Source of the DNA: SIG701 sp045123975
Lineage (GTDB): Bacteria; Bacillota; Clostridia; Oscillospirales; CAG-272
DNA length: 32,375 bases
Assembly: GCA_045123975.1 (NCBI GenBank)
Contig: JBGVKV010000086.1
Coordinates: 1-32,375 of the forward strand
Reading direction: 5' to 3'
Shown: positions 1 to 7,091 of the stretch, piece after piece
Numbering within the stretch: the first letter of the stretch is position 1
Layout of the letters: every line of letters begins with the position of its first letter
Position numbers and translations under genes: made by a program
The notes under the pieces: generated by a model
The model's database searches: none
What the model saw: only the letters and a program-made list of their open reading frames with translations
Told to the model about the DNA's origin: nothing

Positions 1-1014
1 TATGTAGTTCCGATGTATTACGAAGAAAAGTTTATCGGTATCGTAGGAATGGATTTTGATTATACGGTTTTAGCTGAGCGAGTACACCAAATTAAAATGT
101 ATGAAAATGGCTTTGCTCATTTAGAAATCGACGGAACTGTAGTTTGTAGTGACGAGCATGAACATAACTCGGAAATAAAAGCCAATTCAAATAAACATCT
201 GCGTGTATCGAAAGAGTTGGCAAACGGGATGACACTTGTTCTTTCTGCCAGCTATGCCGATATTCGGCAGATTCGATATGACATTGGCTTCAAAATTTTG
301 TTTGCCGGTTTAATACTTTCTGCATTTTTCACAGTTGTGGCTATTATAGTTGTCAAAAAAATTGTTGCTCCCCTTAAAAAATTAGCCGATGCATCGGTAA
401 ACCTATCAAACGGGGATTACAATGTGGAATTTGTGAATAGTAACGTTTCCGAAATAGAACTTTTAAATACGGCTTTCGAAAACATGGCAATGCATTTGCA
501 CGAACGCGAAAAAGAATTGCGTTTTTCTGCTAGCCATGATTCTCTTACAGGTCTCAGAAATACCACGTCGTATAAAAGATGGGTAACTGAGTTTGATAAA
601 GAGATTGCAAATAAAACTGCCAATTTCGGCGTTGTAGTATTTGATTTGAATCAGCTGAAGGAAACGAATGATACGTACGGACACGACGCAGGCGACAAGC
701 TTATTGTGACAGCGGCAAAAGTGATTTCGGATATTTTTAAAAGAAGTCCTGTTTTCAGAATAGGCGGAGATGAGTTTTTGGCGGTACTTCAACATAGAGA
801 TTTGGAAAATTATGAGAAATTATTTGTGCAGTTGGATTTGGAATGCGCAAAAATAAGCATAGAAGAAAAGGGGGAAATACCTGTCAGCATTGCAAGAGGC
901 TTTGCTTTGTATGAATCAGATAAGGATTTTTGCTTTAACGACGTATTTAAGCGCGCAGATAATGCTATGTATGAAAACAAAAGAAAGATAAAAAAAGCAC
1001 ACAGCGGATACTGA
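1..1014 (+). CDS. Membrane sensor diguanylate cyclase (Cache-HAMP-GGDEF), 5' end outside window
   Basis: The frame is open from base 1, and a codon for Val-Pro precedes the first ATG at 13, so the true start lies left of the window. From the first ATG, residues 1-85 resemble the membrane-proximal part of an extracytoplasmic Cache sensor (KFIGIVGMDFDY). A membrane helix follows at about 92-114, then a HAMP linker at about 115-165, then a GGDEF domain at about 175-330. The signature RIGGDEF is intact, as are the downstream ADNAMYENK residues typical of the domain end, so cyclic-di-GMP synthesis is expected. I do not see an RxxD inhibitory site immediately before GGDEF. Base composition is more A+T rich than the genes to the right. 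The stop at 1012-1014 follows an A7 run at 990-996, and the next frame continues into a 5'-nucleotidase fragment. Family assignment is firm; the ligand is unknown. Confidence 0.9.
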   Translation, partial: YVVPMYYEEKFIGIVGMDFDYTVLAERVHQIKMYENGFAHLEIDGTVVCSDEHEHNSEIKANSNKHLRVSKELANGMTLVLSASYADIRQIRYDIGFKILFAGLILSAFFTVVAIIVVKKIVAPLKKLADASVNLSNGDYNVEFVNSNVSEIELLNTAFENMAMHLHEREKELRFSASHDSLTGLRNTTSYKRWVTEFDKEIANKTANFGVVVFDLNQLKETNDTYGHDAGDKLIVTAAKVISDIFKRSPVFRIGGDEFLAVLQHRDLENYEKLFVQLDLECAKISIEEKGEIPVSIARGFALYESDKDFCFNDVFKRADNAMYENKRKIKKAHSGY

Positions 1015-1387
1015 CACCGTCGTAATCCTTTATGAAAACGACGTGCATTGCGCAGTCGAGGGATACTCAAAGCTTGCTGCAATGAAAAAAGAACTATCAG
1101 AAACCTATACAAATGTAGGTGTTGTGTCTGTGGGCGATTTTGTCCAAGGCGGAACGTTGGGTGCTGTATCCAAGGGCGAGTACATTGTAAATCTGATGAA
1201 CAAGGTTGGCTATGATGCGATTGCTCTCGGCAATCATGAGTTTGACTATCAGCTTCCTCGTCTTAACGAGCTGAATGCTATGTCGAACACAAAGTTTATT
1301 TCCTGTAACTTTCAGAAGATTGGCGAGGATAAGTCTTATTTTGAGCCATATACGATTGTGTCTTACGGAAACGTGGGTGTTGCCTAG
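992..1387 (+). pseudogene. 5'-nucleotidase / metallophosphatase fragment (N-terminal part only)
   Basis: The reading frame opens after a TAA at 989-991 and overlaps the tail of the diguanylate cyclase in the +1 frame. It encodes the first part of a UshA-type calcineurin-like phosphoesterase: ILYENDVHCAVEGYSKL (metal-binding Asp and His), VSVGDFVQGG (second metal motif) and LGNHEFDY (catalytic Asn-His). It has no start codon with a ribosome-binding site, no signal peptide, and it stops at a TAG at 1385-1387 after YGNVGVA. At that point family members continue for several hundred residues. Both ends are therefore missing. It may be the remnant of a secreted nucleotidase joined to the cyclase by deletion. 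Alternatively it was once fused to the cyclase and is now shifted by one base in the A7 run. Confidence 0.75.
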
Positions 1388-1420
1388 GGTACGACCCTAA
1401 AGGTGACTGTTTCTTTTATT

Positions 1421-1443
1421 TGGTTGCGGGGGTGGGATTTGAA
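1421..1443 (-). repeat. Duplicated 3' end of tRNA-fMet (att-like direct repeat)
   Basis: These 23 bases are identical to 1646-1668, the T-loop, acceptor 3' strand and CCA of the intact initiator tRNA, in the same orientation. Identity stops abruptly at the T-loop. Duplication of a tRNA 3' end is the usual scar of tyrosine-recombinase integration. No integrase is visible in the 200 bases between the two copies, so the history is uncertain. Confidence 0.8.
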
Positions 1444-1524
1444 AGGCCCTCCGCCATCGCATAGTCGTTCTGTGTCGCTCGGTACACTCGCTCCTGGAAC
1501 TCCTTGCGCCGTGCGGTTTCACTT

Positions 1525-1553
1525 GTCAAAAACGATACTCAATCGTTTTTGAC
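1525..1553. repeat. 12-bp perfect inverted repeat in the inter-tRNA-repeat segment
   Basis: Arms at 1525-1536 and 1542-1553 pair perfectly around a 5-base loop (GTCAAAAACGAT / ATCGTTTTTGAC). The segment 1444-1613 has no convincing gene. It also holds a CCTCCGGAGG palindrome at about 1570-1580. The short frame crossing this area and the tRNA is probably spurious. The hairpin lacks a clean terminal T-run on either side, so I do not call it a terminator. Confidence 0.6.
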
Positions 1554-1613
1554 TTCGCTACCCACTCCCTCCTCCGGAGGTCGTGGAAGGGTACAACTCA
1601 CAGCAGAAACGAA

Positions 1614-1639
1614 AAAAGACACCCGACTGGGTGTCTTTT
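1614..1639 (-). terminator. Rho-independent terminator of the tRNA operon
   Basis: An 11-bp perfect stem (AAAAGACACCC / GGGTGTCTTTT) with a GACT loop starts 6 bases past the encoded CCA of tRNA-fMet on the minus strand and runs into a T-rich tail. It could act in both directions. Confidence 0.88.
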
Positions 1640-1645
1640 CATTTC

Positions 1646-1723
<78 letters not shown>

Positions 1724-1741
1724 ATATTACGTTAAGGAAAG

Positions 1742-1830
1742 TGGTGCCGGAAACCGGGCTCGAACCGGTACGCGATTTTCATCACACAGGATTTTAAGTC
1801 CCGGGCGTCTGCCAATTCCGCCATTCCGGC
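1742..1830 (-). tRNA. tRNA-Leu (TAA)
   Basis: This is a minus-strand class II tRNA. Acceptor GCCGGAA pairs with TTCCGGC, followed by discriminator A and encoded CCA. The anticodon loop is CTTAAAA (anticodon TAA). A long variable arm and a GGTTCGAGCC T-arm are present. It is the promoter-proximal gene of the two-tRNA operon, separated from tRNA-fMet by 18 bases. Confidence 0.95.
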
Positions 1831-1875
1831 ATATGACCGACTGACCGCAATCACCATCTCCCTTAGAGCCTAATT

Positions 1876-1904
1876 ATTATATCACACGCACTGTCCCGTG
1901 TCAA
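1876..1904 (-). promoter_or_regulatory. Consensus sigma-A promoter of the tRNA operon
   Basis: On the minus strand, TTGACA (1904-1899) and TATAAT (1881-1876) are separated by exactly 17 bases. Both hexamers match the consensus perfectly, as expected for a stable-RNA operon. It is divergent from the promoter at 1956. Confidence 0.9.
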
Positions 1905-1955
1905 TAGGAAAACAATAATTTTTTTGCATTGTTCGGGGATTTCTCGGCTTTATCC

Positions 1956-1984
1956 TTTACAAAGAGGGAATAGTGTGGTATCAT
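1956..1984 (+). promoter_or_regulatory. Sigma-A promoter for the GDPD-like gene
   Basis: TTTACA at 1956-1961 and TATCAT at 1979-1984 have a 17-base spacer. They lie 38 bases before the GTG start at 2023. Confidence 0.65.
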
Positions 1985-2022
1985 TATCAAAGATTCAAGT
2001 CTATTCGACAGGAGGCGTCACG

Positions 2023-2688
2023 GTGAAACTGATAACGTATTATTCCTACTACGGCAGCATGGCGGATCCGCTGGATGCCCTTCATGATCAGGCAAAGAGC
2101 GGTGCGGATGCTATCATTTGCCGTATCCGGTTGTGTGCCGACAACGTACCGGTCGTTTATAAAGATTCTTCCGTCGCGCAGATGTGCCTGCGTGAGGAAC
2201 GGGTGGACGAGCTGACGTTTCGTGAGATCGATGCGCTGATGCAGTTGGGATCTCGCCGTATTCTGACGCTGGACCGTCTGCTTGACGGATATAGTGGGGA
2301 CGTTCCCGTTATTCTTCATTTCCGCGGATTTCATCCGGATGCGGATATGATCCATCGTACGGCTCTTTCTCCCCGCTTTCTGTTCGCATCGGACAGCGTA
2401 CAGCAGATCCGCTTTGTGGCGGATGCCTATCCCGGATGCGGCACGGTGGGGTTTGCTTCTCACATCCCCGTTGCTGAGGAAATGATCGGGGCTGGGGCCC
2501 GCGCGGTCTGTCTGTACGGCCGTGAGATCCATCAGTACCCAAAAGATCGGATCCCTATGGAATCCGATCGCTGCGGTATTTGGTTTGACGTGCATCGTGA
2601 GCCCGTTTCCGGCATTGATTCGCTGATGGAGTCAGTGCGGGAGTTTGGCGGTTCCGGTATTGCCGTGTCTCCGGAGTGGATCCGTTGA
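2023..2688 (+). CDS. Glycerophosphodiester phosphodiesterase-fold protein, catalytic residues lost
   Basis: The GTG at 2023 is chosen because AGGAGG lies 7 bases upstream; a longer frame to 1924 has no such signal. The 221-residue product has the layout of a GDPD TIM barrel, but the opening HRG and PENT motifs are replaced by YYSYYGSMADP, and the usual E-x-D metal pair by CRIRL within GADAIICRIRLCADNVPVVYKDSS. The usual His-Asp of the HD motif is Lys-Asp. A later HFRGFH stands where the LEIK-type strand is expected. No signal peptide or membrane segment is seen, so it is probably cytoplasmic. A phosphodiesterase reaction is unlikely; ligand binding or a regulatory role is possible. It is followed by the convergent papain-like gene with one base between the stop codons. 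The GDPD assignment rests on overall pattern and is moderate. Confidence 0.7.
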   Translation: MKLITYYSYYGSMADPLDALHDQAKSGADAIICRIRLCADNVPVVYKDSSVAQMCLREERVDELTFREIDALMQLGSRRILTLDRLLDGYSGDVPVILHFRGFHPDADMIHRTALSPRFLFASDSVQQIRFVADAYPGCGTVGFASHIPVAEEMIGAGARAVCLYGREIHQYPKDRIPMESDRCGIWFDVHREPVSGIDSLMESVREFGGSGIAVSPEWIR

Positions 2689-2689
2689 T

Positions 2690-3259
2690 TTACAGTACCC
2701 GTGCGCCCCGGCGCACAGCGACCGTTCGATTCCCGTTGTCCGCATTGGCGATACAACCTTCGTAAACCAACTCTGCGTTGGGAAGCCGCGTGAGATCGTC
2801 CGGCTTCATCAGTCCCATGTTTTTTGGGAGCGTGGTTGCTCCGCTGTATTCCAGTATCCAGGACACGAACTGAGAGCATGTGAAGTGGGTTCTTGTATTG
2901 GTGGGAACACCGAACGCGCAGGAAAACAGACCTACAAAGTTATAACGATAACTGAACCGTCGGCGGTGCATGGTGTGGAGAGTATTTTCAATAACGCTGT
3001 ATGTATCTTCCGTTACGGGAATCCGGTACAGTACGGAATTGCACTCTCCGAATAAGGCAAAGATGCCTTGGTGAATATTCTCTTTGATAAATCCGCCGTA
3101 CAGCGGATTGGTAACACGGCGGCGGCCGAAACTGTACATCTGTGTCAATTCCCGATCCAGGGATATGGATGCGTGGGCGAATCGATCACCGGTGACAGCG
3201 CCGATCACGTTGGCTACCTTGGTGCCCGTCCGTGTAAGGAAAACGTAAACGTATTTCAT
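2690..3259 (-). CDS. Permuted papain-like (YiiX/NlpC-P60-type) cysteine hydrolase
   Basis: The 189-residue protein has FAHASISLD with candidate catalytic His29 near the N-terminus, and THFTCSQFVSWIL with candidate nucleophile Cys128. This His-before-Cys order is the one found in circularly permuted papain-like amidases. No signal peptide or membrane segment is evident. The family cleaves amide or thioester bonds; the substrate cannot be told from sequence. The ATG has only a weak upstream GGAA. A promoter sits about 35 bases upstream, and the gene is divergent from miaA. The region between 3260 and 3370 therefore carries regulatory signals for both genes. Confidence 0.7.
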   Translation of the reverse strand: MKYVYVFLTRTGTKVANVIGAVTGDRFAHASISLDRELTQMYSFGRRRVTNPLYGGFIKENIHQGIFALFGECNSVLYRIPVTEDTYSVIENTLHTMHRRRFSYRYNFVGLFSCAFGVPTNTRTHFTCSQFVSWILEYSGATTLPKNMGLMKPDDLTRLPNAELVYEGCIANADNGNRTVAVRRGARVL

Positions 3260-3292
3260 AGGCTATTCCGTAATTATCAGGATTATATGGAC

Positions 3293-3321
3293 AGTATAAC
3301 AGATAATTCACGTATTGTCTA
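3293..3321 (-). promoter_or_regulatory. Sigma-A promoter of the papain-like gene
   Basis: On the minus strand, TAGACA (3321-3316) and TATACT (3298-3293) are separated by 17 bases and point at the start at 3259. Confidence 0.6.
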
Positions 3322-3370
3322 CAACGAATTTTTGAAATAAATGTGTATAAATATGCCGAGGAGGTGCGGT

Positions 3371-4330
3371 GTGAAAGAAAAGATTATAGCAGTCGTAGGG
3401 CCGACCGCCTCGGGTAAAACGGCCTTGTCCATCCGTCTTGCGCAAGAGCTGGACGGGGAGATTATATCCTGTGATTCCATGCAGATCTACCGCGGTATGT
3501 GCATTGGCACCGCCGCACCCACGGTGGAGGAAATGGCGGGTATTCCACATCACCTAATCGGATTCCTGCCGCCTAATGAGGAGTTTTCTGTAGCGGAGTA
3601 CCGCGAGCGGGCCGCAGCCTGCATTGCGGATATCGTATCCCGCGGCAAGACGCCGATCTTCTGCGGCGGTACCGGATTGTATCTGGATGCGCTATTGCGC
3701 GTGTCGGAATTTTCTGAGGTGGAAAAGTCTGAGGAGCTCCGCCGAGAATTGACGGAATATGCGGCGGTCAACGGCAATGACGCACTCCACGCGCAGCTGG
3801 CGGAGGTGGATCCGGCCGCGGCGGAAGCTATCCATCCCAACAACGTTCGCCGCGTGGTGCGGGCATTGGAGATGTATCGGCTTACCGGTGTGACGAAGAC
3901 TGAATGGGATAAGCGATCCTTGGCGCAGGATGCGGCGTATGATGCACGGATTCTCGCGTTGGATTTCCACGACCGAACGATCCTTCACCGTCGGATTGAG
4001 ATGCGTGTGGATCTGATGATGGAGATGGGACTGGAGGAAGAGGTTCGTGCTCTGTACGAGGCCGGATTGCTTAAAGCGAAATCTATCGCCGGACAGGCCA
4101 TCGGATATAAGGAGTTTTTGCCGTATCTGGCAGGGGAGAGCACTTTGGATGCCGTTGCCGAGGAAATCAAAGCGGCCACCCGTCGGTATGCCCGTCGGCA
4201 GCTGACCTGGTTCCGCCGATACGGAAGTGCCATGTGGCTCTATCCGGACACAGAAGACGTGCCGGATGCACCGCTGAAAACCGCAGATGAGCTGGTGCGG
4301 CAAGTGCTGGACAGCGGCTATCTTAAATAA
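3371..4330 (+). CDS. miaA: tRNA dimethylallyltransferase
   Basis: The enzyme transfers a dimethylallyl group to N6 of A37 in tRNAs that read UNN codons. The P-loop GPTASGKT is near residue 10. DSMQIYRGM follows at about 35 and FCGGTGLYLDALL at about 97, and the tRNA-binding SIAGQAIGYKE region and ATRRYARRQLTWFRR segment are present. The 319-residue length is normal for the family. The GTG at 3371 is preceded by AGGAGG with a 6-base gap, so the longer frame from 3341 is not used. The gene is monocistronic, closed by the terminator at 4336. The nearby tRNA-Leu(TAA) is a plausible substrate class but is not linked by operon. Confidence 0.96.
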   Translation: MKEKIIAVVGPTASGKTALSIRLAQELDGEIISCDSMQIYRGMCIGTAAPTVEEMAGIPHHLIGFLPPNEEFSVAEYRERAAACIADIVSRGKTPIFCGGTGLYLDALLRVSEFSEVEKSEELRRELTEYAAVNGNDALHAQLAEVDPAAAEAIHPNNVRRVVRALEMYRLTGVTKTEWDKRSLAQDAAYDARILALDFHDRTILHRRIEMRVDLMMEMGLEEEVRALYEAGLLKAKSIAGQAIGYKEFLPYLAGESTLDAVAEEIKAATRRYARRQLTWFRRYGSAMWLYPDTEDVPDAPLKTADELVRQVLDSGYLK

Positions 4331-4335
4331 AAAAT

Positions 4336-4371
4336 AACGCCCGGATGCAACCGCATCCGGGCGTTTGTTAT
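4336..4371. terminator. Bidirectional rho-independent terminator
   Basis: A 13-bp perfect stem (arms 4336-4348 and 4353-4365, AACGCCCGGATGC / GCATCCGGGCGTT) with an AACC loop is flanked by A-rich and T-rich sides. It serves the convergent miaA and epimerase genes. Confidence 0.9.
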
Positions 4372-4376
4372 GAAAA

Positions 4377-5039
4377 TCAGATGTTCTCGCGGAGCTTTGC
4401 GATGCCTTCCTCAAGAGTGAGGGTAGGATCGAATACACTGGAAGAGCCCGCAACGTAGATGTTGGCACCCGCGTCGCGCATCTTGATAGCGTTGGGGAAG
4501 TTTACGTTACCGTCTACTTCGATCTCCACGTGCTGATGGCCGGTTTCATCCAGCATCTTTCTCAGACGGCGGATCTTGTCCAGGGTAGCGGGAACCAGCT
4601 TCTGGCCTGCATAGCCGGGGTTAACCGTCATGATCAGAACAGCATCGATATCGTCCAGTACGTCCTCAATGGTGCACAGAGGAGTAGCGGGATTCAGAGC
4701 AACCATGGGCTTTGCACCGCGGCGGCGGATAGCGGCCAGGGTTCTCTGGAGGTGGCGGGTGCTTTCTACGTGTACGGATACGTAGTCGCCCTCACCGAAT
4801 TCGAACCAATCCAGCTTTCTCTCGGGCTCCACGATCATCAGGTGGATGTCCAGAGGAATCTTGGATACCTTTTTCAGGTTACGGCAGTAGTCGGTGCCCA
4901 GGGTGTAGTTGGGTACGAAGGTACCGTCCATAATATCAATATGCAGATACTCAATACCGGTCTTCTCGAAGGTTTCGAGGACGGGCTGCAGACGAAGGAT
5001 GTCTGCACACATCATAGAAGGAGCAATTTTACCGTTCAT
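4377..5039 (-). CDS. Ribulose-phosphate 3-epimerase family enzyme
   Basis: This 220-residue TIM-barrel protein of the Rpe family has KIAPSMMCADILRL, HIDIMDGTFVPNY (metal ligands His and Asp), DIHLMIVEPE (second metal His), TVNPGYAGQ (phosphate loop), EVDGNV and YVAGSSSVF. It should epimerise a ketopentose- or ketohexose-phosphate at C3. The catabolic context and the MMCAD/PNYTLG variants suggest a paralogue such as an allulose-6-phosphate-type enzyme rather than the housekeeping Rpe, but this is inference. The ATG at 5039 is preferred over a TTG at 5045 because AAGGTGA sits 9 bases upstream. The start overlaps the end of the dehydrogenase gene, implying translational coupling. Confidence 0.88.
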   Translation of the reverse strand: MNGKIAPSMMCADILRLQPVLETFEKTGIEYLHIDIMDGTFVPNYTLGTDYCRNLKKVSKIPLDIHLMIVEPERKLDWFEFGEGDYVSVHVESTRHLQRTLAAIRRRGAKPMVALNPATPLCTIEDVLDDIDAVLIMTVNPGYAGQKLVPATLDKIRRLRKMLDETGHQHVEIEVDGNVNFPNAIKMRDAGANIYVAGSSSVFDPTLTLEEGIAKLRENI

Positions 5040-6033
5040 TGTCAATCATCACCTTACAATAGAATTCAGTACGATCATTCATCATCTGGATAGCGGAAAG
5101 GGCATCCTTCAGCGCTACACGATGTGTGATCAGGGGCTTCAGAGAGATCTTGCCTTCCGCAACGGCGGCCATAGCATCTCTCCAGTCGTTTGCGTTGGTT
5201 GCGTAAGAGGAGTTCCAGGTGCCCTCGAAGTGGAGTTCCTTGCGGAGGATTGCCTGGTAGGTCTTAGCGGGCAGCGCGATATCGCGGGCAGGGTTACCCA
5301 TGAGAACTGCCTTCGCGCCTGCGGGCAGGGCCTCGATAACCATAGCCAGCGGCACGGATGCGCCGGTGCCTTCCAGTGCGCAGTTGATGGGCTGCTTGTC
5401 GTAGAGCTCATAACCCAGCTGCTTCAGATACTCGATCTTAGTGGGATCGTTATCGATGAAGTAGATCTTCTCGGCGCCGTAGGACTTAGCCCACTGTGCA
5501 GCGATCAGACCGATGGGGCCGGCGCCGGTGATCAGAACCGCGTCACCCTTCTTAACGCCCAGCTTCTTGATAGCGTGCAGGCCAACGGCTGCAGGCTCGC
5601 ACATAGCGCCTTCCTCAAAGGAAACGGCATCGGGCAGCTCAACCAGGTTGAAACGCTTTACAGCGATGTACTCAGCATAGCCGCCGTCACAGCGGGAGCC
5701 GTAGTAGTTGTAGTTGGTGCAGTTCGCGTAGCGCTCTTCCTTGCAGTTTTCGCATGTGAAGCAGGGAAGAAGCGGGAATACAGCCACTCTCTTACCGGTC
5801 AGCTTGTTCTCTGCATCGAAAACAACCTCGCCGGAGAATTCGTGTCCGGGAATGGTGGGGAAGTGGTATGTACCGTGAGCAAGAACACGGCCTACGTCAC
5901 TGCCGCAAACACCGCAGTTTTTAACTTTAACAAGTACTTCGTCTTCGGCAACGGTGGGGAAGGCAACCTCTCCGTAGCGAAGATCGCCTACAGCGTGAAG
6001 CACCGCTGCGTGCATGGTCTTTGCATTTTCCAT
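5029..6033 (-). CDS. Zinc-dependent medium-chain sugar/polyol (phosphate) dehydrogenase
   Basis: This 334-residue MDR dehydrogenase resembles sorbitol and galactitol-1-phosphate 5-dehydrogenases. NCGVCGSD supplies the catalytic zinc Cys43, and IPGHEFSGEV supplies the zinc His and Glu. CFTCENCKEERYANC is the four-cysteine structural zinc lobe, and LITGAGPIGLIAAQWAK is the NAD(P) Rossmann motif. Start at 6033 is chosen because GTGAGG lies 9 bases before that ATG; the ATG at 6048 has no such signal. It is the first gene of a two-gene operon with the epimerase, which suggests oxidation of a polyol-phosphate to a ketose-phosphate followed by epimerisation. No kinase or PTS is adjacent. The divergent DeoR gene is the probable regulator. 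Confidence 0.88.
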   Translation of the reverse strand: MENAKTMHAAVLHAVGDLRYGEVAFPTVAEDEVLVKVKNCGVCGSDVGRVLAHGTYHFPTIPGHEFSGEVVFDAENKLTGKRVAVFPLLPCFTCENCKEERYANCTNYNYYGSRCDGGYAEYIAVKRFNLVELPDAVSFEEGAMCEPAAVGLHAIKKLGVKKGDAVLITGAGPIGLIAAQWAKSYGAEKIYFIDNDPTKIEYLKQLGYELYDKQPINCALEGTGASVPLAMVIEALPAGAKAVLMGNPARDIALPAKTYQAILRKELHFEGTWNSSYATNANDWRDAMAAVAEGKISLKPLITHRVALKDALSAIQMMNDRTEFYCKVMIDNER

Positions 6034-6073
6034 AGTATGAATCCTCACAAATATAGAATTTTATGGTACTACA

Positions 6074-6079
6074 ATTATA
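6074..6079 (-). promoter_or_regulatory. -10 element of the dehydrogenase-epimerase operon
   Basis: A perfect TATAAT is read on the minus strand about 40 bases before the start at 6033. No good -35 hexamer is seen at 16-18 bases, so this promoter may need an activator or be intrinsically weak. A TGATCA motif lies within the spacer (6085-6090). Confidence 0.5.
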
Positions 6080-6117
6080 ACAAATGATCACATTGATTGC
6101 GATACTGTGCAAATATA

Positions 6118-6146
6118 TTGACAAACGATCAAATTCGTGATATATT
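6118..6146 (+). promoter_or_regulatory. Sigma-A promoter of the DeoR-family regulator
   Basis: TTGACA at 6118-6123 and TATATT at 6141-6146 have a 17-base spacer. The spacer contains CGATCAAATTCGT, which resembles TGATCACATTGAT at 6085-6097, so it may be a regulator half-site. Confidence 0.75.
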
Positions 6147-6150
6147 TTAA

Positions 6151-6170
6151 TCAAGAATGATCATGCTTGA
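6151..6170. promoter_or_regulatory. Putative DeoR operator (20-bp palindrome)
   Basis: TCAAGAATGATCATGCTTGA is an almost perfect dyad centred on GATC. It lies just after the -10 of the regulator gene, where a bound repressor would block transcription. Related GATCA motifs occur at 6086 and 6127 between the divergent promoters. Confidence 0.55.
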
Positions 6171-6183
6171 TCAAGAGGTGCGT

Positions 6184-6918
6184 ATGTATTTTCGTGAACG
6201 ATACAATAAAATACTGGATATCCTGGAAAAACGGAGCAATGCCAGTGTGCATTATCTGGCACAGGCACTGTACGTAAGTGAGCCGACGATCCGTCGGGAT
6301 CTGGCTGTTTTGCAGGAGCAGGGCAAAATCCGCCGCACGTTCGGCGGGGCTGTGCTCAGCGATTTGATAAATAAAGAGGTACCTCTGGCTTTGCGGGAGC
6401 AGGAAAACAGACGGGCAAAGGACACGATTGCCCGTATGGCCGCTAAGTACATTCGGGACGGTCAGATTATATTTCTGGATGCGTCTTCCACCGCTTCGTA
6501 TCTGACGCCGTATCTGGCTTCCTTTTCCGATCTGACGGTAATCACCAACAGTCCGAAAACATCTCTGAAGCTGGCGGAATTAAAGATTCGTTCCTTGTCT
6601 ACGGGCGGATTGCTTCTCGGAAACTCCATTGCTTTTGTGGGGGCTCACGCGGAGAATTTCGTGCGGAATTTTAACGCGGATATCTTTTTCTTCTCTTGCC
6701 GCGGTGTTACGGAAGACGGTCAGCTGACGGATTCTTCCATGGAGGAATCCCAGCTTCGCCGTGTTATGATGGAGCATTCGAAAAAACAGATTTATTTGTG
6801 TACCTCCGATAAAATCGGCACTCAGTACATGTATAACCTGTGTGACGTGTCCGGGATAGATGGAATCCTTTGCGAAAAAGAACTACCACAAAAATTGCGG
6901 CGAGAGGTAAGAGTATAA
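6184..6918 (+). CDS. DeoR/GlpR-family transcriptional repressor
   Basis: The 244-residue protein begins with a winged helix-turn-helix at about residues 4-57 (ERYNKILDILEKR; LYVSEPTIRRDLAVLQEQGKIRRTFGGAV), the classic DeoR N-terminal signature. A sugar-phosphate-binding DeoR C-terminal domain follows at about 70-230 (IFLDASSTASYL; VITNSPKTSLKLAEL; DIFFFSCRGV; MEHSKKQIYLCTSDKIG). The ATG at 6184 is selected because AAGAGGT lies 4 bases upstream; ATGs at 6157 and 6163 have no ribosome-binding site. Its divergence from the dehydrogenase-epimerase operon, with a palindromic operator in the shared region, suggests it represses both units and is released by a phosphorylated sugar. The effector cannot be read from sequence. 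Confidence 0.92.
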   Translation: MYFRERYNKILDILEKRSNASVHYLAQALYVSEPTIRRDLAVLQEQGKIRRTFGGAVLSDLINKEVPLALREQENRRAKDTIARMAAKYIRDGQIIFLDASSTASYLTPYLASFSDLTVITNSPKTSLKLAELKIRSLSTGGLLLGNSIAFVGAHAENFVRNFNADIFFFSCRGVTEDGQLTDSSMEESQLRRVMMEHSKKQIYLCTSDKIGTQYMYNLCDVSGIDGILCEKELPQKLRREVRV

Positions 6919-6925
6919 TACTGAA

Positions 6926-6955
6926 GCGGGATCTTTGCAGGAGATCCTGCTTTTT
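6926..6955 (+). terminator. Rho-independent terminator after the DeoR gene
   Basis: A 9-bp stem (GCGGGATCT / AGATCCTGC, one G-U pair) with a 7-base loop is followed by TTTTT, 8 bases after the stop. Confidence 0.85.
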
Positions 6956-6987
6956 CTATAAAAAACAAACAAAAAATGAAAAAACCA

Positions 6988-7016
6988 TTGCTTTTTTGTG
7001 TCAAATGTTATATGAT
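6988..7016 (+). promoter_or_regulatory. Possible promoter of the RDD gene and ABC operon
   Basis: TTGCTT at 6988-6993 and TATGAT at 7011-7016 have a 17-base spacer. It is the only plausible sigma-A site before 7092. No separate promoter is seen in the 36 bases before the ATPase gene, so it may drive both. Confidence 0.45.
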
Positions 7017-7091
7017 AAAGTGATAGAGTGTGAGACTCTTGTGATAACTTGCACAGAAATTGATATTTCAGCCGAAATCGGGAGAACAAGT

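Noticed and set aside
990..997. A-run considered as a -1 programmed frameshift site
   Set aside because: The downstream nucleotidase frame is +1 relative to the cyclase, not -1, so a classical -1 slippery heptamer would not join them.
4909..6087. 392-codon plus-strand frame opposite the dehydrogenase and epimerase
   Set aside because: Both minus-strand genes have intact enzyme motifs and ribosome-binding sites; this frame is their shadow.
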